Source of the DNA: Flavobacterium gillisiae
GTDB lineage: Bacteria; Bacteroidota; Bacteroidia; Flavobacteriales; Flavobacteriaceae
NCBI RefSeq assembly: GCF_900107635.1
Contig: NZ_FNRD01000005.1
Coordinates: forward strand, 62,001 to 126,000
Direction: 5' to 3'
Length of the DNA: 64,000 nt
This document shows, piece by piece, positions 18,111 through 27,372 of the stretch. The notes below the pieces were generated by a model. It made no database searches. It saw nothing but the letters and a program-made list of their open reading frames with translations, and was not told the DNA's origin. Position 1 is the first letter of the stretch; every line of letters begins with the position of its first letter. The position numbers were made by a program, and so were the translations under genes.

Positions 18111-19079
18111 TTAACTATCTATTGGAATGTTCTTTTCAGTACAATATTTTTCAAAATCAGTGTCATTCATAAAATAAAAATCGCAAAATTCATCAAGTTC
18201 TTTCTCCGCACCTATACTATATTTTTCATTTGCGGTCATCAACTTTTCTATTTGAACTATAAAATTTTTAAAATTTGGATTCATATTACAAAGTTTGTCA
18301 ATTGTTTTAAAATCTAAATCTCGATACTTTGCTTGAAATAAAACTTTACTTAGATATGGATTAGCATTAAGCTTGATTACGCCAATTCCAAATGCTTGAT
18401 TGAGTCTTTCAATTTCATCAGTAAGGTTATCACTAAATTCAAATGCTACTAGATATCCATAATTTGCCCAGCTTGAATTTGAAACAGCTTGAAAAAAAGC
18501 CTTTTTTAATTCACTATCACTATTTATTTCTTTCTTTAATTCATAAGAACTCAATTTGAATGTATCTACTCTATTTATCGCATTTACAAAATTTTGACTT
18601 TCTTTAGTTTGAAGTTTTAAAAATTTAATCCCCACCATATCAGGATGTGTCCAGATTTGGTTACTATCAATCCCGTTTTTTGATTCTTCATGAAAGATTG
18701 TTTTTGAGTATACGCTTGTGCTTTTTAAGTAACTACTTAAAAGTTTATGCAAATCTCTTTCATTATATGATAATGTATTTTTAGTCTTTTTAATAGGTTT
18801 CTCAACTGAAACAATATCTTCATTTAAAGTTTCAAGACCAATATTATCTTCATTTTTAGTAAGATAATACCAATAAGCACCAGTTTTTTTGATTCTTTTT
18901 ACTCTCGAATCACCAAGCCGAATAAAATCACCAAGTAAAGCTGAAATTGTTGCATTTGGTGTTTTAGCTTCTTTAAAATCATAATAGTTTTTAGTTATTA
19001 TGTGGTTTGTCACCTCATTATAATTAGTTAAATTAACGATATCTTCTAAACTTCTTAAAATTGCTTCTTTTATAGTCAT
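18111..19079 (-). CDS. HARE-HTH domain protein, HrgA/COG2958-like
   Basis: About 322 residues from the ATG at 19079; a longer frame reaches 19136 but the domain begins exactly at MTIKEAILRSLEDI, so 19079 is preferred. The N-terminal ~70 residues look like the HARE-HTH (ASXL/restriction-associated) winged helix, ending in AYWYYLTK. The C-terminal part (HKLLSSYLK ... HPDMVGIKF ... SSWANYGYLVAFEF) resembles HrgA-like proteins found beside restriction systems, with a possible PD-(D/E)XK-like core. It is probably a DNA-linked effector or part of a restriction-like function. No methyltransferase is adjacent. It lies inside the repeat-bounded segment. Confidence 0.65.
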   Translation of the reverse strand: MTIKEAILRSLEDIVNLTNYNEVTNHIITKNYYDFKEAKTPNATISALLGDFIRLGDSRVKRIKKTGAYWYYLTKNEDNIGLETLNEDIVSVEKPIKKTKNTLSYNERDLHKLLSSYLKSTSVYSKTIFHEESKNGIDSNQIWTHPDMVGIKFLKLQTKESQNFVNAINRVDTFKLSSYELKKEINSDSELKKAFFQAVSNSSWANYGYLVAFEFSDNLTDEIERLNQAFGIGVIKLNANPYLSKVLFQAKYRDLDFKTIDKLCNMNPNFKNFIVQIEKLMTANEKYSIGAEKELDEFCDFYFMNDTDFEKYCTEKNIPIDS

Positions 19080-19136
19080 GGTATAATTGTATCTACTCGA
19101 ACCTGCATTAGTATGAGAATTAGTTCTACATATCAA

Positions 19137-19578
19137 ATATAGGATTTTTAATAATAAAATAGGAGAATTAATATTAAGGAAATTAGTTGCTTGTAGTGCT
19201 TTAAAATTCTGATATAAATTCTATTTTAGTTTTATAATCGCATAATAAAAAGTTAAGATTTAGGATAAATTTAAGGTTGGTTTTGAATATATAGATTTAT
19301 ACGAAAATAAGATTTTACCTATGAAAAAGTGTTCCTAAAGTGAGTTGATCGCCGTTTTACCTAACGGCTACTCATTCATTCGTACCAAAAAAGCCAGAAT
19401 AACTTTTTGCTATGGTTTGCACCAGCAAAGTTATTTCCAGCTTTTTGGCATATTGTGGATATTAGAAATTATAGTTCTACTATACTTAAAATTACTAACA
19501 AGAATTAATAATAAACAGTAAAACAAATATTGTGTTTTAAGAAAGGAATTGTATAAGTTAAATCCTTTAAAATATTTT
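19137..19578. other. Non-coding stretch with two hairpins
   Basis: No convincing gene. A 6-base stem GCCGTT/AACGGC lies at 19351-19368. A longer imperfect inverted repeat has arms at 19385-19411 and 19424-19448 (both arms contain an AAAAAGC-C-AG...AATAACTTT pattern) and could fold into a long hairpin of about 65 bases. It may be an IS remnant, a small structured RNA or a terminator for the unit on the right. Confidence 0.45.
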
Positions 19579-19932
19579 TTATAGTAATGGATGCAGCAAA
19601 TTATATTTATAATTAATTTTGTACATCAATTCTTTTAATGAGAGGCACGATATTGTGTATTCAAAACTTCGTTTTTCATTACTTTTTATTAAAAAGTAAT
19701 AAGCATCATATTCTTTTGCTATTACCATTATTGACACCGTTGTGTTCAATCCTTTTAGATGAAATGATAGAATGGAATTGTTTAACAAAGTAGTTCTGCA
19801 AAAAGGTCTAATCGTTCTCTGTAAAGTAGATAAGTTTGGAGGTTTTTCAGAATATCTTATTTTATCACATTGATAAAGGTACTTTTTGTAATTTGATAGA
19901 ATTTTGTTAGTTTTGGAGTCTTTTTTTAACAT
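19579..19932 (-). CDS. Hypothetical 117-residue protein
   Basis: A basic N-terminus (MLKKDSKTNKILSNYKKYLYQCDK) is followed by a mixed region with a short beta-rich patch (TTVSIMVIAKEYDAYYFLIKSNEKRS). No family recognised. It lies within the direct-repeat-bounded segment, with no tight neighbour and no obvious promoter. It may be real, but it could also be a decayed gene. Confidence 0.4.
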   Translation of the reverse strand: MLKKDSKTNKILSNYKKYLYQCDKIRYSEKPPNLSTLQRTIRPFCRTTLLNNSILSFHLKGLNTTVSIMVIAKEYDAYYFLIKSNEKRSFEYTISCLSLKELMYKINYKYNLLHPLL

Positions 19933-20027
19933 AGCAAATGTGCATTAAAGAGTTAGATTAAACCCTGTTTTATTTGCGTATATTTAAAGTGCTAAAGACT
20001 AAGTATATACAATGTTGTTTGATTATC

Positions 20028-20050
20028 CATACTATAAATTATAGTGCAAA
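20028..20050. repeat. Right copy of 23-base direct repeat
   Basis: See the left copy at 17913-17935: one mismatch in 23 bases. The repeat overlaps the end of a degraded minus-strand reading frame (20032-20200). Confidence 0.6.
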
Positions 20051-20200
20051 TATGTAATAGTCCTTGCAACCAGTAATTCAGGCTCTTTACATATATTTGA
20101 TAGCTCTATTTCGACGAAGCTTTCAATTTCTATGCGATATTCGTGTAATTGGTCAATAAAATTTCAAATACGCGATTCTAAAGAAACTTCATGTTTATTA
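20032..20200 (-). pseudogene. Degraded coding remnant beside the right direct repeat
   Basis: The minus strand reads like a protein (IDQLHEYRIEIESFVEIEL, then SNICKEPELLVARTITYLHY) for about 43 codons. It is preceded in frame by a TGA (20164-20166) and a further short coding-like piece (NKHEVSLESRI), and it ends in TAG inside the direct repeat. No start codon or family is evident. It could be the 5' part of a gene split by the 2.1 kb segment; the piece at 17790-17909 would then be the 3' part, though in a shifted frame. Confidence 0.35.
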
Positions 20201-20260
20201 ATTTGTAACTGTCATTTAAAATTTTGTCATAGTGGTTTTACTACCAACTCATTAAAAATT

Positions 20261-20284
20261 ATAACGAATTATAACGAATTATAA
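20261..20284. repeat. 10-base tandem repeat
   Basis: ATAACGAATT occurs twice in tandem, followed by a partial third copy (ATAA), about 115 bases upstream of the hydroxylase gene. Its role is unknown; it may be a regulatory repeat or slippage product. Confidence 0.55.
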
Positions 20285-20398
20285 AGGTTAAAGGTTTTAC
20301 TACAATGCCGGATTTGCAGTAAAATAAAGTATATTGCCCAAAATACAACTTAGAACGTAATTAACGTTACACAAATTCTTATTTAAAACTACTACTTA

Positions 20399-21349
20399 AT
20401 GGATTTTACGAACCCCTTAGTTTATGGAGTTCCTTGTTTTTTAGGCTTTATCGCAATAGAGCTTACCTACAGCAAAGCTTTTGATGACAAACAATTATAT
20501 AAATGGAAAGACTTATTATCAAGTTTATCACTTGGAATTGGATCTGCAGTGGTTGGCGCACTTATAAAAACAGTAGCAGTAATATTTGTTTTTAATTTTG
20601 GCTATGACCTCTTCAATCCTATAGTAGATGGTGTTCGCACTAATATTATGGGCTGGGAATCTTTTGGATATGCTTGGTACATTTGGCTGTTTTGTATGCT
20701 CTTGGATGATTTTTCTTATTACTGGTTCCATCGACAAAATCATATGGTCCGCTTTTTATGGGCAGCACATATCGTACATCATTCTTCAGATAATTTTAAT
20801 TTAGGAACGGCTGTCCGCAACGGTTGGTTTACTATTTTTTACAAACCATTTTTTTATGTTTGGATTGTAATCATTGGTTTCCCACCAGAAATGCTTGTTG
20901 TTTGCATGGGTATTGAAGCCATATGGCAATTCCAACTACATACACAGTATATAAAAAAGATGGGGTTTATAGAAAAGTTCATCAATACGCACACCATGCA
21001 TCAAGTGCACCACGCACGAAATATTGAATACATGGACAAAAACCATGGTGGCTTCCTCAATATTTTTGATAGAGTTTTTGGAACTTGGAAAGAACTAGAC
21101 GATTCCATCGCTATAGAATACGGGGTTTCTATACCTCCAGATTCTTATAATTTGTTTGTTATTTTAACTCACGAATACAAAAATATTTGGGATGACATGA
21201 AAAAGTCAAATAATTGGTATCACAAGTTTATGTATGTTTTTGGCGCACCTGGTTGGAGCCATGACGGTAGTACTCTTACTATAAAGCAATTAAGGTACGA
21301 AATGGCAAAAGTATCTGAAAGTAGCCTTGTGAAGACTGCTAAATTCTAA
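20399..21349 (+). CDS. Sterol desaturase / fatty acid hydroxylase family membrane protein
   Basis: 316 residues with several membrane helices and the di-iron histidine boxes of the superfamily: HRQNH, HIVHH and HTMHQVHH, spread over the region of residues 115-210. Members hydroxylate or desaturate lipids such as sterols, carotenoids or sphingolipid-like fatty acids at the inner membrane. Bacteroidota make sulfonolipids and carotenoids, so several substrates are plausible. The gene stands alone. Substrate is not assignable from the sequence. Confidence 0.88.
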   Translation: MDFTNPLVYGVPCFLGFIAIELTYSKAFDDKQLYKWKDLLSSLSLGIGSAVVGALIKTVAVIFVFNFGYDLFNPIVDGVRTNIMGWESFGYAWYIWLFCMLLDDFSYYWFHRQNHMVRFLWAAHIVHHSSDNFNLGTAVRNGWFTIFYKPFFYVWIVIIGFPPEMLVVCMGIEAIWQFQLHTQYIKKMGFIEKFINTHTMHQVHHARNIEYMDKNHGGFLNIFDRVFGTWKELDDSIAIEYGVSIPPDSYNLFVILTHEYKNIWDDMKKSNNWYHKFMYVFGAPGWSHDGSTLTIKQLRYEMAKVSESSLVKTAKF

Positions 21350-21481
21350 ACATATGTTATGCTTACCTCCTATCAACCTACGCTAAAAGCCTCAACAGGC
21401 TTTTAGTAGTAGATTCATTATCTCATGTTTTTTTTAAAATCTTTATTTCAGTGCAAACTCCGCTATTTCTTGAGGTTATTT

Positions 21482-21922
21482 CTAATCTAACTGCTGAAGC
21501 GCATAAAACAGACGATTTTGTGCGCCTTCTTGAGAGCCAAATATGGAGCGCGATAAAATTCCATCTTTAGTAATTAAAATCCACTGTGGCGTTCCTGCTG
21601 AATCAAATTGGTCATAAACTGAATGGTCTTCATCCAGAAAAATAGGAAAAGGAAGTTCGTCAATTGTAAAAATACTCTTGATTTCGCTTTCGGTAACTTT
21701 TGCATTAGTAAAGTTGGTATGAATACCTACTACTTGTACAGCTTCATTTTCCTTTTGTAATTCATATGCCAAAGGAATTGCACGTCCAGTGCATCCCAAA
21801 CATTTATTGTTATAGATTATTGCCAAAATAGCTTTGCCTTCGTACTTTTTAAGTAGATCGATTGGATTGCCGTTAAAATCCTGAACTATAATTGATTCGA
21901 CAGCTTCATTTTCTTTATTCAT
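21482..21922 (-). CDS. Thioredoxin-fold redoxin (AhpC/TlpA-like)
   Basis: 146 residues with a thioredoxin fold: an active-site CLGC within YNNKCLGCTGRAIP, and the cis-proline loop in AGTPQWILI. No signal peptide or membrane anchor is visible, so it should be cytoplasmic. The gene lies 41 bases downstream of the zinc-peptidase gene and is probably co-transcribed with it. It could be a thiol-disulfide reductase or a peroxiredoxin-like protein; the CxxC argues for disulfide exchange. Confidence 0.78.
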   Translation of the reverse strand: MNKENEAVESIIVQDFNGNPIDLLKKYEGKAILAIIYNNKCLGCTGRAIPLAYELQKENEAVQVVGIHTNFTNAKVTESEIKSIFTIDELPFPIFLDEDHSVYDQFDSAGTPQWILITKDGILSRSIFGSQEGAQNRLFYALQQLD

Positions 21923-21963
21923 TTAGTAACAATAACCGTTATATAACTTCTTTTGTAGGTCTT

Positions 21964-23010
21964 TTAAGCTCTTTTTGGTAATAATAATTTGTGAATGAAT
22001 TTCATTTTTTTTACCATATTTGGTGTAATAATAAATGGATAAACGTCAGGAACCCCCATCGCTCTATTCATACTATTGACAGCAAATGATAAAGGAACAC
22101 AAGTTTCGATGATAACATCAAAATCTTTTTCAGTATAAGGATCGAAAGAAACGCTAGCCTGTAGCGTGTTCGCCTTATCAATTGGTTTTACATTCAAACC
22201 AAAAAAGTAGGCTGTTTCTAGCATATCCATAATATGCAGATAATGTGCCCAGGTTTCCGCCCAATCTTCCCAAGAATGTGAGGTAGCATACCTACTAATA
22301 AATGACTCTTGCCAATTTTCAGGAGCTCCTTTCTTATAGTATTCTTGCAAGGAATCGCCGTAGTTTACTCTTTCATTTCCAAAAATTGCTCGGTATTCTT
22401 TTAACGCTTTCTTGTTGGTATATATCAATCGATCCCAGAAATAGTGTCCTACCTCATGCCTAAGATGCCCAATCAATGTGCGATAAGGTTCTAACATTTG
22501 CTTGCGCATTTTTTCTCTAAGGACAGAATCCGCTTCTTTTAATAGAATAGTAATTACGCCATTTGCATGGCCTGTCATAAGCTTTGGATCATGTTTTTGC
22601 ACGACAAAGTCAAAACAAAAGCCTTCTTCCTTACCTAATTTACTTTCTAAATCTAAACCAATTTTCTGAAGTTGATAAATCAAACGGTGTTTTGCAACTT
22701 CAAGATGTTGCCATTTTTCAAAATTTTCTTCATCAGAAAGATTCGGTATCGTTCGGTTTAACTGACAAGCTTGACAAAATTCCTCTGGAGAATCCTTCTC
22801 TACTAACCAATTACAAACGTCATATTCTTTGTTTTTGCAATATTTGTATTCGATTTGTTCTCGATCAGAAATTAAGGTGTCGCCAAGAGGATCGAAAGTA
22901 AGCATTTTGCGATCTTCATCTCTAAAACCGGATAAATGACCACAATTGTCACATTTGTAACTTTCAAAAAATATGGATTGGGCACAATGCCCACATTGAA
23001 ATATTTTCAT
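21964..23010 (-). CDS. Zinc-ribbon plus putative zinc metallopeptidase (COG4307/DUF2248-like)
   Basis: 348 residues. The N-terminus is a rubredoxin-like zinc ribbon with two Cys pairs (CGHCAQ and CDNCGH) and further Cys in CNWLVEKDSPEEFCQAC. The catalytic motif HEVGH is in HLRHEVGHYFWD, and a distal acidic segment is in DWAETWAHYLH. This matches the uncharacterised zinc-peptidase family that co-occurs with transglutaminase, alpha-E and ATP-grasp genes, exactly as here (23212-26634). Substrate is unknown. Confidence 0.85.
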   Translation of the reverse strand: MKIFQCGHCAQSIFFESYKCDNCGHLSGFRDEDRKMLTFDPLGDTLISDREQIEYKYCKNKEYDVCNWLVEKDSPEEFCQACQLNRTIPNLSDEENFEKWQHLEVAKHRLIYQLQKIGLDLESKLGKEEGFCFDFVVQKHDPKLMTGHANGVITILLKEADSVLREKMRKQMLEPYRTLIGHLRHEVGHYFWDRLIYTNKKALKEYRAIFGNERVNYGDSLQEYYKKGAPENWQESFISRYATSHSWEDWAETWAHYLHIMDMLETAYFFGLNVKPIDKANTLQASVSFDPYTEKDFDVIIETCVPLSFAVNSMNRAMGVPDVYPFIITPNMVKKMKFIHKLLLPKRA

Positions 23011-23091
23011 AAATTTAATCTTGATGTATTTATAGCTAAAGCTTTGTAATTTAGTGCATATCGCTTTAGCTTGTGTAACTATTTTTCACGA

Positions 23092-23141
23092 CGAATTTCA
23101 CAGATTTGCACTAATTAATTTGTGCTAATTTGTGAAATTCG
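23092..23141. repeat. Long intergenic inverted repeat
   Basis: A 20-base arm starting CGAATTTCACA is repeated inverted at 23122-23141 with three mismatches around a 10-base loop. The text resembles a hairpin motif I recall as scattered between flavobacterial genes. No strong T-run follows, so it may be a mobile or REP-like hairpin rather than a terminator. Confidence 0.6.
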
Positions 23142-23211
23142 AGGTTAATTTTTAATCTTGTAGACCTTTAGTCCGGAACTGCAAATGTATGAACTTTCAG
23201 CCCATAATGGT

Positions 23212-24057
23212 TTACTTATATTTTTCTATTGAAAGTTGGGTTATTAACTTAGAAGTAGCGCTTCCTCGAATACCTCCAGAGACTGGCATTGTATTTTCGA
23301 AGTGCGCACTGGATGCAATCGGGAAATGAGTATTTCCTGTAAAAATACCGTGACTTGGATCTAAACCTAGCCAACCAATTCCTGGTAAAAAAACCTCCAC
23401 CCAGGCATGCAATTCATAAGCGGGCTCGAGCATATCAAAATAATAGTAACCACTTACAAAACGAGCCGCAATTCCAAACTGTCTTAATAGGTTTATTTGC
23501 ATCCACGACAAATCTCGGCAAGATCCTCTTTTTATAGTAAAAGTTTCGTCTGGTTGTAATGGCGATCCTACTTCTCTATATTCAACACTAAAATCGTCAT
23601 GTAATTGTTTAGTCAGATTTGTTAGAAACGAAATCGTATTAAAATTAGAAGCTTTTAGAATGGCTGTTCCGTAATCCAGTAATTCTTGTGAGATGAGTTG
23701 GCCTTCTAATGTAGAAAAAAGTAATTTTTTCTGTAATTCATCATATTGTAATGGTAGTTGATTAAAGTGTAGCGGATAAATGAGGAAATCAAAAGGGTTA
23801 AAGGCCTTTGTTTCCAGAATGCTTGTTGACGTAATTGTTAATTGGTTTGTCATTCCTTCAAACCAACAAAAATCGACTACATTATTTTCTTCATCTTGTA
23901 CTACCCTATGCCCTGTTGGTTCTGAAAGAATCGTTATCGAATAATCCGTTACATCGACATACGCTGTTTGTCTTGGTCGGAATCTCAAATAATGAGGCTC
24001 TAGAAATACTTCTGAATTAAATAAATAGTCGGTGTTATGAGTAATCTTAAATTTCAT
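23212..24057 (-). CDS. Transglutaminase-like protease-fold protein
   Basis: 281 residues: an N-terminal beta domain typical of bacterial transglutaminase-like proteins, then a papain-fold core. The catalytic triad is visible: Cys in RGSCRDLSWMQ, His in ELHAWVEVFLPG and Asp in WLGLDPSHG. It is probably a cytoplasmic peptidase or amide-bond-forming enzyme. Its gene is downstream of alpha-E and ATP-grasp genes on the same strand, a widespread association predicted by comparative genomics to make or process peptides. No signal peptide is seen. Confidence 0.9.
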   Translation of the reverse strand: MKFKITHNTDYLFNSEVFLEPHYLRFRPRQTAYVDVTDYSITILSEPTGHRVVQDEENNVVDFCWFEGMTNQLTITSTSILETKAFNPFDFLIYPLHFNQLPLQYDELQKKLLFSTLEGQLISQELLDYGTAILKASNFNTISFLTNLTKQLHDDFSVEYREVGSPLQPDETFTIKRGSCRDLSWMQINLLRQFGIAARFVSGYYYFDMLEPAYELHAWVEVFLPGIGWLGLDPSHGIFTGNTHFPIASSAHFENTMPVSGGIRGSATSKLITQLSIEKYK

Positions 24058-24122
24058 TGGTTGATTCTAAATTTTTAGTATTTTAACACCTTGGTACAAT
24101 TAATTTTAAAGATTAGTTCTCG

Positions 24123-24147
24123 ATACCTGCCCGTGGCAGACAGGTAT
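24123..24147. repeat. Imperfect palindrome related to the perfect one at 52402
   Basis: ATACCTG and CAGGTAT bracket a GC-rich core in the gap between the transglutaminase and alpha-E genes. It resembles the 22-base perfect palindrome at 52402-52423 and may be a degenerate copy of the same REP-like element. Confidence 0.5.
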
Positions 24148-24215
24148 TTTCTTTTCATTTCATTCCACAAAATATACTCGAACTGACTGTTTTAAAAACT
24201 AAACAGCTAGTTACG

Positions 24216-25181
24216 CTATTTTACTTCTGAGTAATCAGTTTGTATCACAAAGAAAGAGTTGTAAATAGCTGAAGATATTTTATTTAATTTTCCTTGGATC
24301 TCATCCAGATACTCATGCATACCTTTATCTATAATGTCATTAATATCAATATATTCTAATTGCGATCTTAAGGCGCCTAATTGTTTTTGTGCGTCATTAC
24401 TAAAGCCAACAGAACTACCAGACAACGTAATAAGAGATTGCTCAGCAATTAGTAGACAAGCTAATATAGATCTAGGAAATTCTCTATCTAGAATCAAAAA
24501 CTCTGCAATACAGGAAGGCGATAGCTTTCCGTATTTTTTTCTATACATATCATAAGCACTTACCGATTTTAAAAGGGCTGCCCATTGTATTAAATCTAAC
24601 GACGATCCAACTTCCTTTGGTGAGTCTAATAAAAGATGGTATTTAGCGTCTAGCACTCTTGATGTTTTATCTGCACGTTCTAAAACTTGTCCCAATTTAC
24701 CAAAATTCCAACCTTCATTTCTAGATATGGTAGAATCATACATCCCGTAAACTAATTGGCATCCGTTTTTTATTTGGGTAAAAAAGTCTCTAATATTTAC
24801 ATCTAAACATTGTTTTTTTTCTTGACCGTCTTTCACTAAAAAATAAAGGGCATTGATTTGCTCCCACACTTCTTTTGTGATTTCGGTTCTTACGGCACGT
24901 GCATTTTCTCGTGCATTTAAAATACAATTGTAAATTGAGTTTGGATTTCGTTCTTCAAAAGCTAGAAAGTAGATGACTTTCGTTTTTTCTACTTTCGAAT
25001 TAAGCGATTGATACAATTCCCAATCTCCTGTAATAACTACAAGTGGTTGCCATTGTTGTATTTCATTAGGTGGTAATTCCAATGATAAATTAAAGTTAAC
25101 ATCCATAAAACGAGCATAATTCTCTGCACGTTCTAAATACCTATTCATCCAATATATTGTGTTTGCTACTCTTCCAAGCAT
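24216..25181 (-). CDS. Alpha-E domain protein (DUF403)
   Basis: 321 residues, mostly alpha-helical, beginning MLGRVANTIYWMNRYLERAENYARFMD, which is the family signature (W-x-x-R-Y-x-E-R-A-E-N). Function is unknown, but it is nearly always encoded next to the circularly permuted ATP-grasp protein, which here precedes it by 13 bases. Proposed to act in peptide synthesis or tagging; that is a literature inference, not visible in the sequence. Confidence 0.9.
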   Translation of the reverse strand: MLGRVANTIYWMNRYLERAENYARFMDVNFNLSLELPPNEIQQWQPLVVITGDWELYQSLNSKVEKTKVIYFLAFEERNPNSIYNCILNARENARAVRTEITKEVWEQINALYFLVKDGQEKKQCLDVNIRDFFTQIKNGCQLVYGMYDSTISRNEGWNFGKLGQVLERADKTSRVLDAKYHLLLDSPKEVGSSLDLIQWAALLKSVSAYDMYRKKYGKLSPSCIAEFLILDREFPRSILACLLIAEQSLITLSGSSVGFSNDAQKQLGALRSQLEYIDINDIIDKGMHEYLDEIQGKLNKISSAIYNSFFVIQTDYSEVK

Positions 25182-25194
25182 AATTTTTTTAATT

Positions 25195-26634
25195 TTAATT
25201 GTTTAATATCCAAGTATCTTTACTTCCTCCACCTTGGGAAGAATTGACTACGATTGATCCTTTTTTTAGCGCCACACGTGTTAATGCTCCTGGAATAATT
25301 TTTATACTATCTTGTCCATATAACGCATAGGGTCTTAAATCTACATGACGTCCTTCAATCGTGTCCTCAGTCAAAGTTGGTACTCTGGAAAGGTTAATCA
25401 TCGGTTGAGCAATGTAGTTTCTTGGATTGTGTTTTATTTTAGCAATAAATTCTTGTTGCTCTTTTTTAGTAGATTTTGGACCTATAAGCATTCCATAACC
25501 ACCCGAAGCATCTGTTTGTTTCACCACTAAATTATGAATATTTTCAATAACATATTTACGATCGGCTTCTTCATCGCAAATATAGGTTTGTACATTTGGT
25601 ATAATCATCTCTTCACCTAAGTAATATTTGATGATTCGAGGTATATAAGCATAAACGGCTTTATCATCTACAACCCCCGTTCCAGGTGCATTAACTAGGA
25701 CTACGTTTCCTTTTAGATAGGCTTTAAATAATCCAGGAGTTCCTAATACCGAATTTTTATTAAATGCTAGTGGGTCAATAAATTCATCATCCACACGACG
25801 ATAAATAACATCCACACGTTGTAAACCAGCGGTGGTTATCATAAATACGACATCGTCTTTTACAATTAAATCTTTACCTTCTACTAACTCCGCACCCATT
25901 TGTTGCGCTAAATAAGAATGCTCAAAATAGGCCGAATTAAAAATACCTGGTGTTAATACAACAACGTTAGGTTTTTCAACATCAGTAAGTGATTCTAAAG
26001 TATCTCTTAAAATGTGTGTGTAATTATATACAGGCTTTACTCCTAGCTTTTTGAATAGTTCAGGAAATGTTCTTTTCAGAATTTCTCTGTTTTCTAGCAT
26101 GTAAGAAACTCCCGAAGGACATCTTAGATTGTCTTCAAGCACATAATATTGTCCATCACCACCTTTAATTAAATCAGAACCTGTAATGTGACACCAAATG
26201 TCTTTTGGAGGTGTAAATCCTTGTAATTGTTTTAAATAAGAAGCACTAGATAAAATCAATTCTTTTGGGATAATTTTATCTTTGATGACTTTTTGGTCGT
26301 TATAAATATCCTGTATAAACAAATTTAGTGCTCTAATACGTTGCTGTAAGCCTTTTTCTAAGTGCGTCCATTCTGTATTATCAATTATTCTAGGAATAAT
26401 ATCTAAATGAAGAATTCGCTCTACACCTTGATTGTCGTCATACACATTAAAGGTCATTCCTAATGATAGTTGGGCTCTATCAGTAGCATGTTGAAGGCTT
26501 TGTAGCTTCTTATGACTCACTTTTTGGAGCCGTTCTAAAAATAACTTATAATTGGGCCGAACGTTATTATTTTCATCAAACATTTCGTCATAATACCCTT
26601 TGGTATCGTATTCTGATAAATTTAACTTTAACAT
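25195..26634 (-). CDS. Circularly permuted ATP-grasp ligase-like protein (DUF404/407)
   Basis: About 479 residues from the ATG at 26634. A longer frame reaches 26691, but the conserved part begins at MLKLNLSEYDTKGYYDEMF, so 26634 is preferred. Family signatures include NLRCPSGVSYMLENRE, QMGAELVEGKDL and TDASGGYGMLIG. ATP-grasp enzymes ligate a carboxylate to an amine through an acyl-phosphate. First gene of a minus-strand operon with alpha-E and transglutaminase, which suggests a peptide product or peptide tag. Confidence 0.9.
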   Translation of the reverse strand: MLKLNLSEYDTKGYYDEMFDENNNVRPNYKLFLERLQKVSHKKLQSLQHATDRAQLSLGMTFNVYDDNQGVERILHLDIIPRIIDNTEWTHLEKGLQQRIRALNLFIQDIYNDQKVIKDKIIPKELILSSASYLKQLQGFTPPKDIWCHITGSDLIKGGDGQYYVLEDNLRCPSGVSYMLENREILKRTFPELFKKLGVKPVYNYTHILRDTLESLTDVEKPNVVVLTPGIFNSAYFEHSYLAQQMGAELVEGKDLIVKDDVVFMITTAGLQRVDVIYRRVDDEFIDPLAFNKNSVLGTPGLFKAYLKGNVVLVNAPGTGVVDDKAVYAYIPRIIKYYLGEEMIIPNVQTYICDEEADRKYVIENIHNLVVKQTDASGGYGMLIGPKSTKKEQQEFIAKIKHNPRNYIAQPMINLSRVPTLTEDTIEGRHVDLRPYALYGQDSIKIIPGALTRVALKKGSIVVNSSQGGGSKDTWILNN

Positions 26635-26691
26635 GAAAAATAGTGAATTTACTCCTTTTTTAAAACATCTTTTACTTGCTTTTTTAACCAC

Positions 26692-27307
26692 AAATAAAGT
26701 TTAATTTTGAATTAAAAAGAGGATTGGTTTTTTTAAAAAAAATTACAACAAACTAGAAAAGTACTAGATTTATATTTCTCAATATACGAATAATATACTA
26801 TAAAATCCTACAAATATGAAGTTAAATGTAATTTTAGTTGTTATAAAATTAAATATCCTACACGCTTTTTATCTGTAAAATGCTTTTAATCAAACGGTTG
26901 TTCCCTTGCTTTTCTGTAATTAGAAAAGACAGCTATTATTGTGCATTATGTAAGTAAATAAGTATCTAACGTCACAAATAAGTAGTAATATATTTTTTTA
27001 TCGTAACGCTCCGACTCTATTATTAGATGCAATTTTGAAGACGTCTTCGGTAGCAAGTTTTGTTTGAAAATGCTTTTTGCACCTTATATATTAAATCCAG
27101 AAATACCCTCATTCGATTACTGTTTTTTTAGTCTTTCTACAAACCACTATTTTTAGGTATAAAAAGGGGCTGACTGTTGCTTTTACTTATTGTTGTTTAA
27201 ACTAAAAAAGTCCCATAGCTATTACACTTTGGAACTCATAAATTAAGATTTTGATGAAATCTTATGTCTCTAAAATTTGTAGTACGCTTAGTTCTGTTAC
27301 ATATTCG
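26692..27307. other. Non-coding stretch upstream of the ATP-grasp operon
   Basis: No gene or recognised repeat is seen over about 600 AT-rich bases. It should hold the leftward promoter of the ATP-grasp operon, but no strong TANNTTTG match was picked out. Confidence 0.5.
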
Positions 27308-27350
27308 AAAAAAAAACAGCATTTAAATTGACTTTAGATGCTGTTTTTTT
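27308..27350 (-). terminator. Terminator after the alcohol dehydrogenase gene (bidirectional)
   Basis: An A-rich arm ending AACAGCATTTAAA pairs with TTTAGATGCTGTT across a 5-base spacer, with A and T runs on both sides. It works in either direction and follows the minus-strand alcohol dehydrogenase stop by 23 bases. Confidence 0.8.
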
Positions 27351-27372
27351 ATGCGATATAAAAAGATTGGTC

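Noticed and set aside
17936..20027. Insertion sequence with terminal inverted repeats
   Set aside because: The ends of the repeat-bounded segment were compared and show no terminal inverted repeats, and no transposase is encoded.
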